Of a DNA stretch of 64,000 nt, positions 35,352 to 45,171 are shown one piece after another. The DNA comes from Pseudomonas fluorescens (lineage in GTDB: Bacteria; Pseudomonadota; Gammaproteobacteria; Pseudomonadales; Pseudomonadaceae): contig NZ_LR134318.1 of the NCBI RefSeq assembly GCF_900636825.1, positions 3,381,501 through 3,445,500 of the forward strand. Direction: 5' to 3'. Position 1 is the stretch's first letter, and each line of letters starts with the position of its first letter. A program made the position numbers and the translations under genes. A model generated the notes under the pieces. That model did not search any database and was not told where the DNA came from. It saw nothing but the letters and a program-made list of their open reading frames with translations.

Positions 35352-36824
35352 ATGAGCCGTTATTCCTGGCTACTGCTTGCATTGACTTTGCTGGCCGCGA
35401 GTGCGCGCGGGGAGCTTGAACGACCGACCGCCGACGGCCTGGTGTTGTGGCTGGATGCCGACGATCCGGCCGCTATGACCCTCGACGCGCGGAATCAGCT
35501 GCTGCGCTGGCATGACAAGTCGACGCACGGCCACCACGTCGAGGTCGACAATCCCAAGGCCGTAACCTTGCCGCTGCGCGTGAGCGATGCGCTAAACGGC
35601 CGCGGCGTCGTTCGGTTCAGTGGCACCGCGGCGTTTTTGGGTGCGGCCATCCGCACCGGTAAAGGCCCGGTCACGGTGTTCGTAGTGTCGCGGCGCTTGC
35701 CCGAGCAGGCGGGTGGCAAGGCCTGGCAACGCCTGTTCAGTTCGCGCCCGCAATTGGCCGACAACGATAACGTCGCGCCGAACTTCGGCATCAGCGTGCA
35801 ACAGACCACGGCGTATCCAGCGACCTTGGCGTTTCTGGAAGCCAATGACGTGCCGATCGGCCCGTTCGCCGTGGCGCGCAATGTGGTGGGCACCTCGGAA
35901 ATCCTCCGTGGCGATGTCGCCGAGGTCCTGGTGTATGACCGCCCTTTCAGCAGCCAGGCCGAGCGCCGCAGCGTCTTCGAATATCTGGCGAAGAAATGGG
36001 CGGTTGCCATCCCGCCACAGGTCGACGCATGGACGCGCATCGGCCCGCTGGGGCCCACGCCGACGCCGGAAAACGCCGACCTGCCGCTTTCAGATCAAGC
36101 CAACGTGGGGCGTTGGCAGCGCGATACGCGGTTGTCCGATGAATTCAACGGCACGGCCCTCGACCCGGTGCGTTGGCACGTCAACAACGCGACCGGCACC
36201 GATTCGCTGGGCAGAAAACCGGCGCTGTTTCTGCCGGAAAATGCCCGCGTCGGCAATGGCAATCTCAATATCACCTTCCGCAAACAGACCTTGCCGGAAA
36301 AATACGTGAGCCTGGGCTACAAGGACTACAGCTCGGCCATGGTGCGCACCGAAGAGCGCGGGCTCTACGGCTATTACGAAGCCCGCGCCAAACCGATGAA
36401 CTCCGCAGGCTCCAGCGCGTTCTGGCTGGCGTGGACGGGCCTGCCGGACAATGCCACCGAAATCGATATTTTCGAAATTGGCGGCAAGACCAAAAACGAA
36501 GCGTTCGACCGTCTCTACAACATGAACGCCCACGTCTGGGCCACACCGCAAAGCACCCAGCACCTGAGCGCTGGCAGTAGCTGGGTGGCCCCGTGGCGCC
36601 TGGCGAACACTTTTCACGTCTACGGTTTCGACTGGCAGCCCGACACCCTGCGCTGGTACGTCGACGGCGTGCTGGTCAGGGAGGCGAGGAACACGAACTG
36701 GCATTTCCCGATGCAAATCGTCTTCGACAGCGAAGCCATGTGGGACTGGTTCGGCGTTGTCGACGATGCCGACCTGCCGTCCATATTCCGCATCGATTAT
36801 GTCCGCGTCTGGCAGCGCCCATGA
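35352..36824 (+). CDS. Secreted GH16 glycoside hydrolase with N-terminal LamG-like domain
   Basis: This 490-residue protein has a signal peptide (SWLLLALTLLAASARG). A jelly-roll domain of roughly 200 residues (LVLWLDADDPAAMTLDARN, then EVLVYDRPFSSQAERRSV) is typical of LamG/concanavalin-like binding modules. The C-terminal GH16 domain has the catalytic signature EIDIFE near residue 372, whose outer glutamates are nucleophile and acid/base. GH16 enzymes cut beta-1,3 or beta-1,4 galactans and glucans. As the last gene of the operon it probably trims, releases or remodels the polymer it is co-expressed with. Confidence 0.87.
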   Translation: MSRYSWLLLALTLLAASARGELERPTADGLVLWLDADDPAAMTLDARNQLLRWHDKSTHGHHVEVDNPKAVTLPLRVSDALNGRGVVRFSGTAAFLGAAIRTGKGPVTVFVVSRRLPEQAGGKAWQRLFSSRPQLADNDNVAPNFGISVQQTTAYPATLAFLEANDVPIGPFAVARNVVGTSEILRGDVAEVLVYDRPFSSQAERRSVFEYLAKKWAVAIPPQVDAWTRIGPLGPTPTPENADLPLSDQANVGRWQRDTRLSDEFNGTALDPVRWHVNNATGTDSLGRKPALFLPENARVGNGNLNITFRKQTLPEKYVSLGYKDYSSAMVRTEERGLYGYYEARAKPMNSAGSSAFWLAWTGLPDNATEIDIFEIGGKTKNEAFDRLYNMNAHVWATPQSTQHLSAGSSWVAPWRLANTFHVYGFDWQPDTLRWYVDGVLVREARNTNWHFPMQIVFDSEAMWDWFGVVDDADLPSIFRIDYVRVWQRP

Positions 36825-36882
36825 GCGACGCCCTGAGTGGATCAGACGGATACCCAACCTCTGCGTACCCGCCGCAAAGCGG

Positions 36883-39800
36883 TCAATCCATGTCCAGTTC
36901 CGCATACGCCGGCCGCTCGGCGCGGGCTAGAGTCGAATCGCCCTGCCACAGGACGTAGACGTCGTTAACTTCTTCTTGCCCGACTTCGTAGGCATAAAAT
37001 TTCATCCTGACGTGCAGCGGATTTCTGCGCCGGTGCGCCCTGATTTCAGCGGCGTCAGCGTCAGCAAGATCGCCGATACTGATCTTCGCCTTATTCATGT
37101 ATCGCGCAACGATATCGTCTTCAATCGACTTCTGATTCGAGAGCAAATGAGTGCCATTGTGGGACGGGAAAGCAACAGCTACGAGCGAGTTCTGTTCAGC
37201 GATTTGAATGGCGACCTCAAAAAACGTCTCGACAATGGATGACGCCGTATGCGCCGCGAGCATGTCATCCATTGGATTGATCGCGCGGACAATCAGGCAC
37301 AGGCCGGTTGGGTGCAATGCCGGGATCGGTTCCAGGCACACCAGCGCCATTCCGGCCAGACGCCGTTGCGTCGGGTCAAACACCACCAAATGAGCCTGCC
37401 TGGATTCCTGCCACATTTGCGTATTGTGTTGAGAGCAGAGCACCGCAGCGTGCTTGGCGAAATAAGCAGCGGGATGTTTTGACAGCGTCGCTTCCAGCGC
37501 CGTGGACAGGTTTTCAGTCTTCACCTTGACGAACTTGGCTTGCTCCCTGGCGACCCAGCGCAAGCACGTTTCCAGGACATTTTCCCTGACCTGTCTGAAC
37601 GCTTCGCGCAGTTGCTCGCGGCCGCCGCCAGGCAACGTCTGCGCAGTGACCAAAAGACGGCTGGCAAAAGTCGCCGCGTCTGTTTCACTGAACCCTGCGA
37701 GAAAACGCTCGGCATGTTCATTCAGTGCGTCCGGTAGCGTGCTATTGAACAATTTATTCAACTGCTCGAATCGTTCAAAAGCTTGTGCTCCCTCTCCGGC
37801 CATCTGCGCGACATCTTGCAGATCTTTCTTGACCCACTGCGCCACTGCCGTGTCCTCGCGAGCTGCCGCGAGCATCACGCCAAGATGTTCGGCCAGGGAC
37901 CATGGATCTCGTGCAGCATCTTCCAAACGTTTGGCGCGAAGCCCCTTGCACGTCTGGGCAAGGTCCTGATCTCCCCGTTCATGGAAGCGCATGGCATAAG
38001 CGGCTGCTCGGCCCAGCCCATTCAAACTCCTGCGCTCAAGCAAACCGTCAAGACGCCGAAAGGCTTTTTCCCACGTCATCGCATAGCGGGGCTCCAGGGT
38101 CAGCGCGGCGAGATCAGCCTCTCGCCCGCGCACCTTGGGCCAGGTTTCGAGCACGGTGCCAACCGACGTCCGGTAGATCATGGAAATGGCATCGACCTGC
38201 ATTTCATTCAACACTGCATCTGTCGGGCCGGATCCGGTCAACAGTTGGTCGATCAGCGGATTGAGCGCCGCCAATTGATCCTCGATCACGTGAGAAGGCT
38301 CCCAGGCATTGCGCAGAATGCTTTTCAGCACGACACCCGCGGTGCGGTCGAGAATCTTTGGCAGCACCGTGATCAGGCTGCAAATTTCCTGGGCAAACAG
38401 TGTTGCGTAGCGCTCGTCATAGATGGCTCTGGACTCCTCGTCGCGCGCGACGAATCGCTCCCCCAGCACAGCCAGGCAACGCGAGCGGACAACGTCGTGC
38501 ACCACGCTCTGGTTGCCTGTGACCACGCTGAAATTGTTCCGCGCGTAAGCATCGTCCAGCAGCAGAAGATAAGCGTCATCCATGCGTCCCCACCAACGGA
38601 ACCCCTGAATGCCTTTGACCTCGTCGTAGTACCAACCGCGTAGCAGGTCAATGCTGCGCAAGCCCTTGCGCTCGACGAGGAATGTCAGCAATCGCCGTCC
38701 GAGCCAGGCGATGGACAGTACCTGTTGCAGGTGCACGAAGTGCGGTAGCTCCATCACGCTCAGCAGGTAATCGTAAGCGTCTGTATCAACGCTTTTACTG
38801 GCCTGCTGGACCCAGTCGACCACGTCGACCAACACCGCTTTGCGCTCGCCGAGCAGCTTCAGCAGATACTCCAGAAGATGCGTCGAGGTGTTCTTGTAGC
38901 ACTTTTGAAACTCCAGCACCGCTACGGCAGAGCCGTATCCGTATCGGGCCAGAATCGCCAGATATTCAGGCAGTTTTTCCGGATTCGACAGGTACCCGTC
39001 ACACTGCGTCAACTGCTGGATCGTCAGTGAATGCGGCGCACCGGCGAGCACATTGATGCCGATTATGGAACTCGTTGGGCTTTCCTTTTGACTGGCCTGC
39101 AGGATCAACGACTGGCATTGAGCCAACTCACTGATGCCGGCACCGATCTTTTTCAGCGCCTCGACGTACTCGCTGGACAGCGGATGGTGACTGTCGATCA
39201 AGCGGCGAAATGACTTCACATCCTCCACATTGCGTGCGCCAAGGGTGTCGATGACAAACGACCAACCGGCCGTTGGTGTGTCCCAGAGTTTATCGCCGTA
39301 CACAGTATAGAGCGCGGTCAGGTCTTCAAACCCGGCGCCCTGCACCACCGCCAGATTCGCCGCGCAACGCCGGGCGTTGAAACGCTCGATGTAAAACTCA
39401 AAAACGGTTGCGATGCTCTGGCGCTCAATACCGTGATCGCGCAATACGCGAACCAATTGGCGTGATTTCCACAGCAGGCCGTCGCGGCAATGCTCCTGCA
39501 AGACTCGCCATTCGTACTTTGACTTGATCCAGGAAAACTCTTCCTTGCGGGTAATCACGCCCTCTTCGATGAGTATCAGAGCCAGTTCGCCGGCCACCTC
39601 ATAATGGCCATACCGTGCGTATGGTTCGATCTCGGCCAGGGTACGCACACCCACTCGAAAACAGGCGTGCACCCACTCCGGGCTCAGTGAGCGCAATGTC
39701 TGCAATTGCGCGAAAGACGGAAGTGGCAGTCGACGCAACGTCAAATCGACACCGCTATCAAACAGCGGAATATCGGCGCCCAGCATGCGTTTGTACCGGC

Positions 39801-40197
39801 TGTAGAACAGATACTCACGCCCCTCAAAGGTGCCGACCTGATTCATGCGCCGTTGAACCTCGCGCCATGAAATGAACAGCGGTACAAGGATCTGTCCCAG
39901 TTTACGGGCGCAGGACCAGCGCTCGACGAGCAAGGGAATGGACGCCGGGATGGCCAGCGCACGCCGGATCATTTGCTCATGATCGGGGTTCTCGAGCATC
40001 AAGGCACGGACGCTGTCTCGCACCTTGCCGCGAAACGCGCGAATCATTCTGCGTAACGTGCGAAACCGCGGAACCACTTCAGTGTCGGGGTGAGACCACC
40101 GCGTGGCGCTGTCGTCGCGCCAGGACGGGCAGTCTTTCAGGATCCGCTGACGAAAACGGCGGTACTCAGCGCCCATGCAATCACTTGAATCCTTCAC
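36883..40197 (-). CDS. Very large protein of unknown family
   Basis: This 1104-residue, mostly helical soluble protein has no signal peptide or membrane segment. I recognise no domain in residues 1-900. The final 200 residues (LVVFDPTQRRLAGMALVCLE, then GLCLIVRAINPMDDML, a long helix, and VAVAFPSHNGTHLLS) have the strand-strand-helix-strand order of a GNAT-like acyltransferase fold; this is a guess from pattern. GTG was chosen because AAGGAG stands six bases before it; an ATG seven codons later is the alternative. It is convergent with the exopolysaccharide operon and alone in its orientation. Composition looks slightly less GC-rich than the operon beside it. Confidence 0.8.
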   Translation of the reverse strand: MKDSSDCMGAEYRRFRQRILKDCPSWRDDSATRWSHPDTEVVPRFRTLRRMIRAFRGKVRDSVRALMLENPDHEQMIRRALAIPASIPLLVERWSCARKLGQILVPLFISWREVQRRMNQVGTFEGREYLFYSRYKRMLGADIPLFDSGVDLTLRRLPLPSFAQLQTLRSLSPEWVHACFRVGVRTLAEIEPYARYGHYEVAGELALILIEEGVITRKEEFSWIKSKYEWRVLQEHCRDGLLWKSRQLVRVLRDHGIERQSIATVFEFYIERFNARRCAANLAVVQGAGFEDLTALYTVYGDKLWDTPTAGWSFVIDTLGARNVEDVKSFRRLIDSHHPLSSEYVEALKKIGAGISELAQCQSLILQASQKESPTSSIIGINVLAGAPHSLTIQQLTQCDGYLSNPEKLPEYLAILARYGYGSAVAVLEFQKCYKNTSTHLLEYLLKLLGERKAVLVDVVDWVQQASKSVDTDAYDYLLSVMELPHFVHLQQVLSIAWLGRRLLTFLVERKGLRSIDLLRGWYYDEVKGIQGFRWWGRMDDAYLLLLDDAYARNNFSVVTGNQSVVHDVVRSRCLAVLGERFVARDEESRAIYDERYATLFAQEICSLITVLPKILDRTAGVVLKSILRNAWEPSHVIEDQLAALNPLIDQLLTGSGPTDAVLNEMQVDAISMIYRTSVGTVLETWPKVRGREADLAALTLEPRYAMTWEKAFRRLDGLLERRSLNGLGRAAAYAMRFHERGDQDLAQTCKGLRAKRLEDAARDPWSLAEHLGVMLAAAREDTAVAQWVKKDLQDVAQMAGEGAQAFERFEQLNKLFNSTLPDALNEHAERFLAGFSETDAATFASRLLVTAQTLPGGGREQLREAFRQVRENVLETCLRWVAREQAKFVKVKTENLSTALEATLSKHPAAYFAKHAAVLCSQHNTQMWQESRQAHLVVFDPTQRRLAGMALVCLEPIPALHPTGLCLIVRAINPMDDMLAAHTASSIVETFFEVAIQIAEQNSLVAVAFPSHNGTHLLSNQKSIEDDIVARYMNKAKISIGDLADADAAEIRAHRRRNPLHVRMKFYAYEVGQEEVNDVYVLWQGDSTLARAERPAYAELDMD

Positions 40198-40329
40198 GCG
40201 TTCTCCTTGACCAGGGTGCAAGCCCACCCTGGGATTGTGCAGTGTCGAAATAGACTGGCGCGAGCGTCACGCGGGCGCAATAAACAAATTCACTGGTGAT
40301 GACGGCACCTTGACTGCCCTGGCGAACTA

Positions 40330-40743
40330 TTACTGCTGCAACTGCAGCAATGGTCGCTGCTTTTCGACGATATAGGTCGCCAGTTCCGAACCCTTTTCGC
40401 TGCCGACATTCCTCGCGACATGAGCCACGCCGGCCGGGATGAACAGCGAATCCCCGGCTTTCAGCGTCACCGGCGCCCGGCCTTCCAGTTGATATTCGAA
40501 CGTGCCGCTGATGACATAGGCGATCTCTACGCCTGGGTGAGAGTGTTTTGGCGAGGTCACCCCCGGGGCGAAATCGACACGGGCTTGCAGCACTTCGCGG
40601 TCAGCCGCGCCGAGATCCTGATGGACCAGATCCGTGCGGCTGAGCCCTTGTTGCCAGTTCATGGACGGCGGTTGCGCGGCGTGAACCAAGCCGACGAGTG
40701 TAAGCAGTCCGGTGGCGGTGGCGATTAAAAGAGTACGTTGCAT
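40330..40743 (-). CDS. Periplasmic cupin-domain protein
   Basis: This 137-residue protein has a signal peptide (LLIATATGLLTLVGLVHA) and a single cupin barrel. The metal-binding motif one is in PKHSHPGVEIAYVISG, and motif two is GDSLFIPAGVAHVARN, with three histidines and a glutamate conserved. Periplasmic cupins of this kind have no agreed reaction; sensing, isomerisation or oxygenation are all possible. It lies just beyond the LysR gene that flanks the accessory metabolic cluster and might share its regulation. Confidence 0.82.
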   Translation of the reverse strand: MQRTLLIATATGLLTLVGLVHAAQPPSMNWQQGLSRTDLVHQDLGAADREVLQARVDFAPGVTSPKHSHPGVEIAYVISGTFEYQLEGRAPVTLKAGDSLFIPAGVAHVARNVGSEKGSELATYIVEKQRPLLQLQQ

Positions 40744-40880
40744 GATGCAGCCCTCAGAACAGTAGTGATGGGAGTCACTACGTTGAGCGCTGCGTGTAAG
40801 CGCAATGTGTCGAGATGCCAGGGTTTATCGAGCCACTGTGTCTCGCGGCCTGCCTGATACAGGCCGATACATGGTGCGCG

Positions 40881-41807
40881 TCATGGCGCGGTCTGCGGCA
40901 GGGACGCGATGTCAGCGTTTTGCACCAGGTCGATCAGCCAGCTTCTGAACGCAACAACCTTCTTCGACTCGGCAATTTCCAGTGGCGTCACCAGATAAAA
41001 GCCCAGGTCGGATTTCAGCTTGAGCTTGAACGGCGCCACCAGTTTACCGGCCTTCAAATCATCATCGACATAGGTCGAGCGACCGATACAAACGCCCAGA
41101 CCGTCGATGGCGGCCTGCACGGCCATCATCGCGAGGTCGAAGGTCAGCCGCGTGCCTTCAGCAAGTTTTTTCGGTTGCCCGGCGGCGCTGAGCCACATGT
41201 TCCAGTCGTTGCTGGTCATGCCGCTGACCTGCAGCAACGTGTGGTTTGCAAGATCCACCGGCTTCGTCAAGGCTTTGGGGCCGGTGAGCAATTTGGGACT
41301 GCACACCGGAAAAATCTCATCGGACATCAGCCAGTCCGCGCGCAGCCCCTTCCAGTCGCCAAACCCGTAGCGAATCGCGGCGTCGATACCGCCCTTGCGA
41401 AAGTCCACCAGGTCAGTGGATGCGGTTACGCGCACGTCGATATTGGGAAACGCATCCTGAAACGAGGCCAAACGCGGCAGCAGCCATTTGGAGGCCAATG
41501 ACACCAGTGTGCTGATGGTCAACACGCTGTTGTTGGTCGACTCGCGGAGCATTTCCGTGGAGTAACGCAGCTCATGGAAGGCCGAGCGGATGCCGGGCAG
41601 ATAAGCATGCCCCTCTGTGGTCAACGCCAGACCATCCTTGAGGCGCAGAAACAGGCGGATTCCGAGTTCGTCTTCCAGCCGGCGGATCTGATGGCTGATC
41701 GCGGTCTGGGTGACGTTCAGCTCTTCAGCTGCTTTGGTAAAACTCATATGGCGAGCAGCCGATTCAAATGCTCTCAATCCATTGAGGGAAGGAATTCTGG
41801 CGACCAT
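40881..41807 (-). CDS. LysR-type regulator (GcvA-like)
   Basis: This 308-residue LysR protein is of the GcvA-like subgroup: the N-terminal helix-turn-helix is SFTKAAEELNVTQTAISHQI followed by RLFLRLKDGLALTTEG, then a full effector domain. It is divergent from the PLP-enzyme gene over 142 bases, so it is the likely regulator of the 42-47 kb operon. The signal molecule is unknown; GcvA-type regulators often answer to amino acids or related small molecules. Confidence 0.9.
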   Translation of the reverse strand: MVARIPSLNGLRAFESAARHMSFTKAAEELNVTQTAISHQIRRLEDELGIRLFLRLKDGLALTTEGHAYLPGIRSAFHELRYSTEMLRESTNNSVLTISTLVSLASKWLLPRLASFQDAFPNIDVRVTASTDLVDFRKGGIDAAIRYGFGDWKGLRADWLMSDEIFPVCSPKLLTGPKALTKPVDLANHTLLQVSGMTSNDWNMWLSAAGQPKKLAEGTRLTFDLAMMAVQAAIDGLGVCIGRSTYVDDDLKAGKLVAPFKLKLKSDLGFYLVTPLEIAESKKVVAFRSWLIDLVQNADIASLPQTAP

Positions 41808-41949
41808 AAGACAGGCTAATGCTCATGAGATTTTGTCATAAGGTAGCACCCAAGAAGTCCTTTGCAAAATGTTTCACGGGTCGATGATCCTAGCGACGCT
41901 TTCGGGCCATATCGGCTACGAAAACGCCCACTCATAGGATGAGATCGCC

Positions 41950-43239
41950 GTGAATAACGCAGTTGATTTGAACAAAAGCCAGGACGAAAAAGCTCCCCAA
42001 CTGAAGGCACGCAATGCCTCGCGCATGGCTGAAATCAGCCGCCCGCATTTCGACGCTGCGTACGAAAAGGGTCTGATGGGGGTGTCTTGCCGAGTCCTCG
42101 ATAACCGTCGCATCGAAATCGCCAACAGCGGCAAGGAAGTGATCGACTACACCCGTTGCGGCTACCTCAACCTCGACAGCCACCCGAAAGTACTCGCCGC
42201 CGCCAAAGCCTCGATGGATGAAATCCCGTCGGTGCACTTCTCGGTCGCACGTACGCGTCTCTCGGCTGAGCCGCTGGTGCGCCTGGAACATACGCTGGCC
42301 AAGCTGTTCGACGTCAATGGCGTGGTGGTTTTCCCGACGGTCGCCGCCGCCAACATGGGCGCCCTTCCTCTGCTCGCCGCCGGCCTGTTCACCGATGGCG
42401 AGAAACCGCTGATCGCGTTCGACCGCTTCGCCCACGTTACTCTGCAGTACCACATCCCGGTATTGCGTGAAGAAACCGAGGTGATCGTGATTGAACACAA
42501 CGACCTCGAACACCTTGAGCGTCTTTGCCAGAGCGGCCGCAAAGTGGCCTATGTTGGCGACGGTGCCTATTCGATGGGCGGCGCCGCACCAGTGCGTGAA
42601 TTGCGCGCCCTGCAAGACAGGTACGGCCTGTTCGTCTACCTCGACGACGCCCATGGCATTTCCGTGGTTGGCCAGCATGGTGAAGGCTTCGTACGTTCGC
42701 AACTGGACGGTCTGGACGAGAAAACCATCGTCGCCGCTTCGCTGGGCAAGGGTTATGGCGCGGCCGGCGGCCTGCTGATGCTGGGCAGCAAGCACATCGA
42801 GAACTCGATCCGTCGCTACGCCCCGACTTACGGTTTCTCCTGCGCGCCAAACATGGCTGCGGTCGGTGCCGCCCTGGCCTCGGCCGAGATCCATGCCACC
42901 CCTGAGTTGCACAAGTTGCAGCGTTCGCTGCGCAACAACATCCAGCTGTTCGACAGCCTGATCCCGACCGAAACCAGCGGCAGCGAACTGCCGATCCGCA
43001 TCGTACGCATCGGCAACGAAGTGGAAGCGATTGCCAAAGGTGAATACCTGTTGCAACAGGGTCATTACACCTCGGTGGTGTTCTTCCCGACCGTACCGCG
43101 CGGTCAAGCCGCGCTGCGCATGGCAATTACCTCGGCGCACAACCCGGCGGACATCCTCGACCTGAGTCTGATGCTCAAGAGCAGTGATCACGCAGGCCTC
43201 GTGTCGGCGGATCAAGCCGCTGCCGCGTTGGCCATCTGA
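41950..43239 (+). CDS. Alpha-oxoamine synthase-like PLP enzyme
   Basis: This 429-residue fold-type I PLP enzyme resembles the AONS/KBL/ALAS/SPT/CqsA family: YTRCGYLNLDSHPKV near residue 68, the cofactor aspartate in YLDDAHGISVVG, and the PLP lysine Lys267 in ASLGKGYGAAGG. Family members join an amino acid with an acyl-CoA, losing carbon dioxide, to give an alpha-amino ketone. It is not obviously BioF or KBL by context. No bio, kbl-tdh or heme gene is near; the neighbours are a dioxygenase, a hydroxyacid dehydrogenase and UbiD. It starts with GTG after AGGATGAG and heads the operon. Confidence 0.85.
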   Translation: MNNAVDLNKSQDEKAPQLKARNASRMAEISRPHFDAAYEKGLMGVSCRVLDNRRIEIANSGKEVIDYTRCGYLNLDSHPKVLAAAKASMDEIPSVHFSVARTRLSAEPLVRLEHTLAKLFDVNGVVVFPTVAAANMGALPLLAAGLFTDGEKPLIAFDRFAHVTLQYHIPVLREETEVIVIEHNDLEHLERLCQSGRKVAYVGDGAYSMGGAAPVRELRALQDRYGLFVYLDDAHGISVVGQHGEGFVRSQLDGLDEKTIVAASLGKGYGAAGGLLMLGSKHIENSIRRYAPTYGFSCAPNMAAVGAALASAEIHATPELHKLQRSLRNNIQLFDSLIPTETSGSELPIRIVRIGNEVEAIAKGEYLLQQGHYTSVVFFPTVPRGQAALRMAITSAHNPADILDLSLMLKSSDHAGLVSADQAAAALAI

Positions 43240-43265
43240 TCGACGTATCCGGGGAGATATTCAGC

Positions 43266-44138
43266 GTGAAGCGAACGGATCTAGCAGAAAGCTTCGTCAC
43301 GGCGGTGACGGACTTCGACATCAATACAGCCTCTCTGGGCGACATCCGTGCCCTTCAGGAGCTGGTTTACGAACGTAAAGTAGTGGCGGTGAAAAACCAG
43401 ACGTTGACCCGCGAGGGCTATCAACAGTTCGCCGCCTGCTTCGGTGAGCTTGAGCAGTTCAAGCTCAAGAGTTATCACGATCCGGCGTACCCGAACATCC
43501 TGGTGATCAACAACCGTAACGGCGACGGTGCCGTGGGCGCACGCAAACTCGGCAACATGTGGCACAGCGACTCCAGTTACCTGGCCGAACCGCTGCCATT
43601 GACGATGTTGCATGCCCAGCAGATCCCCGAGGCCGGTGGCGATACCTTGTTCGTCGACATGCAATCGGTGTACGACGATCTGCCCAGGGAACTCTACGAG
43701 CGGGTGAAAAATCGCCAGGCCGTCCATGACGTGCGCTGGACCTACAAAGTCAAGGCAGACGATGTCGGCGAATCGATCCAGGAGATTTTCAGTCGCCTGG
43801 CGCAGACCTTCCCCGCCAGTACCCACCCAACGGTCGCGATCCACCCGCGCACTCAGCGTCAAAGCCTGTACGTCAATCCCGGCTACACCACGCACATCAA
43901 CGGATATTCGCAAGAACAAAGCCGGGCCCTGCTCGACGAGATTTTTGCCTTTGCCCTGACTTCCGAACGGATCTTCGACTATCAGTGGGAAGCCAACGAC
44001 TTGTTGATCTGGGACAACCGTTCGGTACTGCACTGCGCCACGGCGCTGCCACGTGATGCGCAACGGGTGATGTTTCGCATCGGCGTCAACGACGGTGCGT
44101 TCTTCGCACCCGACGTGGCACAGGAGCATGTCGCATGA
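43266..44138 (+). CDS. TauD/TfdA-family Fe(II)/2-oxoglutarate dioxygenase
   Basis: This 290-residue enzyme has the iron facial triad: His100 and Asp102 in MWHSDSSY, and His256 in VLHCATALPRD, with the following arginine that holds 2-oxoglutarate (RVMFRIG). It would hydroxylate, desaturate or cleave a small substrate at the expense of 2-oxoglutarate and oxygen. True TauD acts on taurine, but there is no sulfonate gene nearby, so the substrate is probably an intermediate of this operon. GTG start with GGGGAG upstream; its stop overlaps the next ATG. Confidence 0.88.
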   Translation: MKRTDLAESFVTAVTDFDINTASLGDIRALQELVYERKVVAVKNQTLTREGYQQFAACFGELEQFKLKSYHDPAYPNILVINNRNGDGAVGARKLGNMWHSDSSYLAEPLPLTMLHAQQIPEAGGDTLFVDMQSVYDDLPRELYERVKNRQAVHDVRWTYKVKADDVGESIQEIFSRLAQTFPASTHPTVAIHPRTQRQSLYVNPGYTTHINGYSQEQSRALLDEIFAFALTSERIFDYQWEANDLLIWDNRSVLHCATALPRDAQRVMFRIGVNDGAFFAPDVAQEHVA

Positions 44139-45169
44139 GCAAAAAACGCGTATTGATCGCCCATATTCTCGGGGCCGAAGGGAAACGGATGCTGCATGAG
44201 CGCGACGACATCGAAGTGGTCGAGTTCCACAACACCTTGGAGCAGAGCCAGTTCCAGGCGTTGCTCGACAGCTACGATGCGGTGCACGGCGTGGTGCTTG
44301 GACTGACCCGTTTCGGCGCCACCGAACTGGCCCTGGCGCGCGGACTGCAAGTGGTGTCGCGTATTGGTGTTGGATTTGACGCTGTCGATATTGCGGCGAT
44401 GTCAGATGCACACATCCCCGTGATGGTCTGTGCCAATGCCAATCACCTTGCCGTCGCCGAACACACTCTGAGTTTCATGCTTGCCTTGGCCAAACGCACC
44501 GAAGCGTTGACCGACCTGGTGCGTGGCGGTGACTGGCATCAGCGCTACGACTACCTGCCCAGTGAACTGGAAGGTCGTGAAGTGCTGTTGATCGGCTGCG
44601 GGCGGATCGGCAGTCGGGTGGCCACGCTGTGTCTGGCCTTCGGCATGCGCGTCAAGGTCTACGACCCGTATATCGACGAGCAGGACCTGCCGCTCGGCGT
44701 GGAACCCGTGGCACAACTCGAGGCTGGCCTGGTGTCGGCGGACTACATCAGCGTGCATTGCCCGAAAACGCCGCAAACCGTCGGCCTGTTGTCGGCGCAG
44801 CGGCTGGCCCTGCTTCAACCTCATGCCTACCTGATCAACACCGCGCGCGGCGGCATTGTCAACGAGCAGGCGCTGTATCAGTTGCTGGTCGAGAAACGCA
44901 TTGCCGGCGCGGCACTGGACGTGTTCCTGCCCGAACCACCGCCGCACGCCAGCGGTCTGCCGAGCCTCGACAACGTGATCTGCTCGCCGCACCTGGCCGG
45001 TGTTTCCCGTGAGGCCGTGACGCGCATGGCCGTGCTGGCAGCCGGCAACCTCCTCGATGTGTTCGATGGTCAGCCGAATCCAGACAACGCGGTGAACCCG
45101 CAAGTGTTTGAGCTTGCGGCGCGCAAGCCGGTCACGGCCCCGGCCAGCACCATCCCTTTTCCAATCTGA
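44135..45169 (+). CDS. D-2-hydroxyacid dehydrogenase
   Basis: This 344-residue NAD(P)-dependent enzyme has the phosphoglycerate/formate dehydrogenase fold: nucleotide motif LLIGCGRIGSRV near residue 152 and the catalytic arginine in NTARGGIVNE, glutamate in DVFLPEPPP and histidine in SPHLAGVSREA. It interconverts a 2-keto acid and a D-2-hydroxy acid. It is translationally coupled to the dioxygenase (ATGA overlap), supporting a shared pathway. SerA itself is unlikely because there is no ACT domain. Confidence 0.88.
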   Translation: MSKKRVLIAHILGAEGKRMLHERDDIEVVEFHNTLEQSQFQALLDSYDAVHGVVLGLTRFGATELALARGLQVVSRIGVGFDAVDIAAMSDAHIPVMVCANANHLAVAEHTLSFMLALAKRTEALTDLVRGGDWHQRYDYLPSELEGREVLLIGCGRIGSRVATLCLAFGMRVKVYDPYIDEQDLPLGVEPVAQLEAGLVSADYISVHCPKTPQTVGLLSAQRLALLQPHAYLINTARGGIVNEQALYQLLVEKRIAGAALDVFLPEPPPHASGLPSLDNVICSPHLAGVSREAVTRMAVLAAGNLLDVFDGQPNPDNAVNPQVFELAARKPVTAPASTIPFPI

Positions 45170-45171
45170 TA

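Noticed and set aside
36883..36975. Possible frameshift or truncation at the end of the 1104-residue gene
   Set aside because: The frame runs without internal stops to a normal stop codon, and the C-terminal part keeps a regular strand/helix pattern.
41932..43215. A 427-codon frame antisense to the PLP enzyme
   Set aside because: No ribosome site and no motifs; the sense gene has all catalytic residues.
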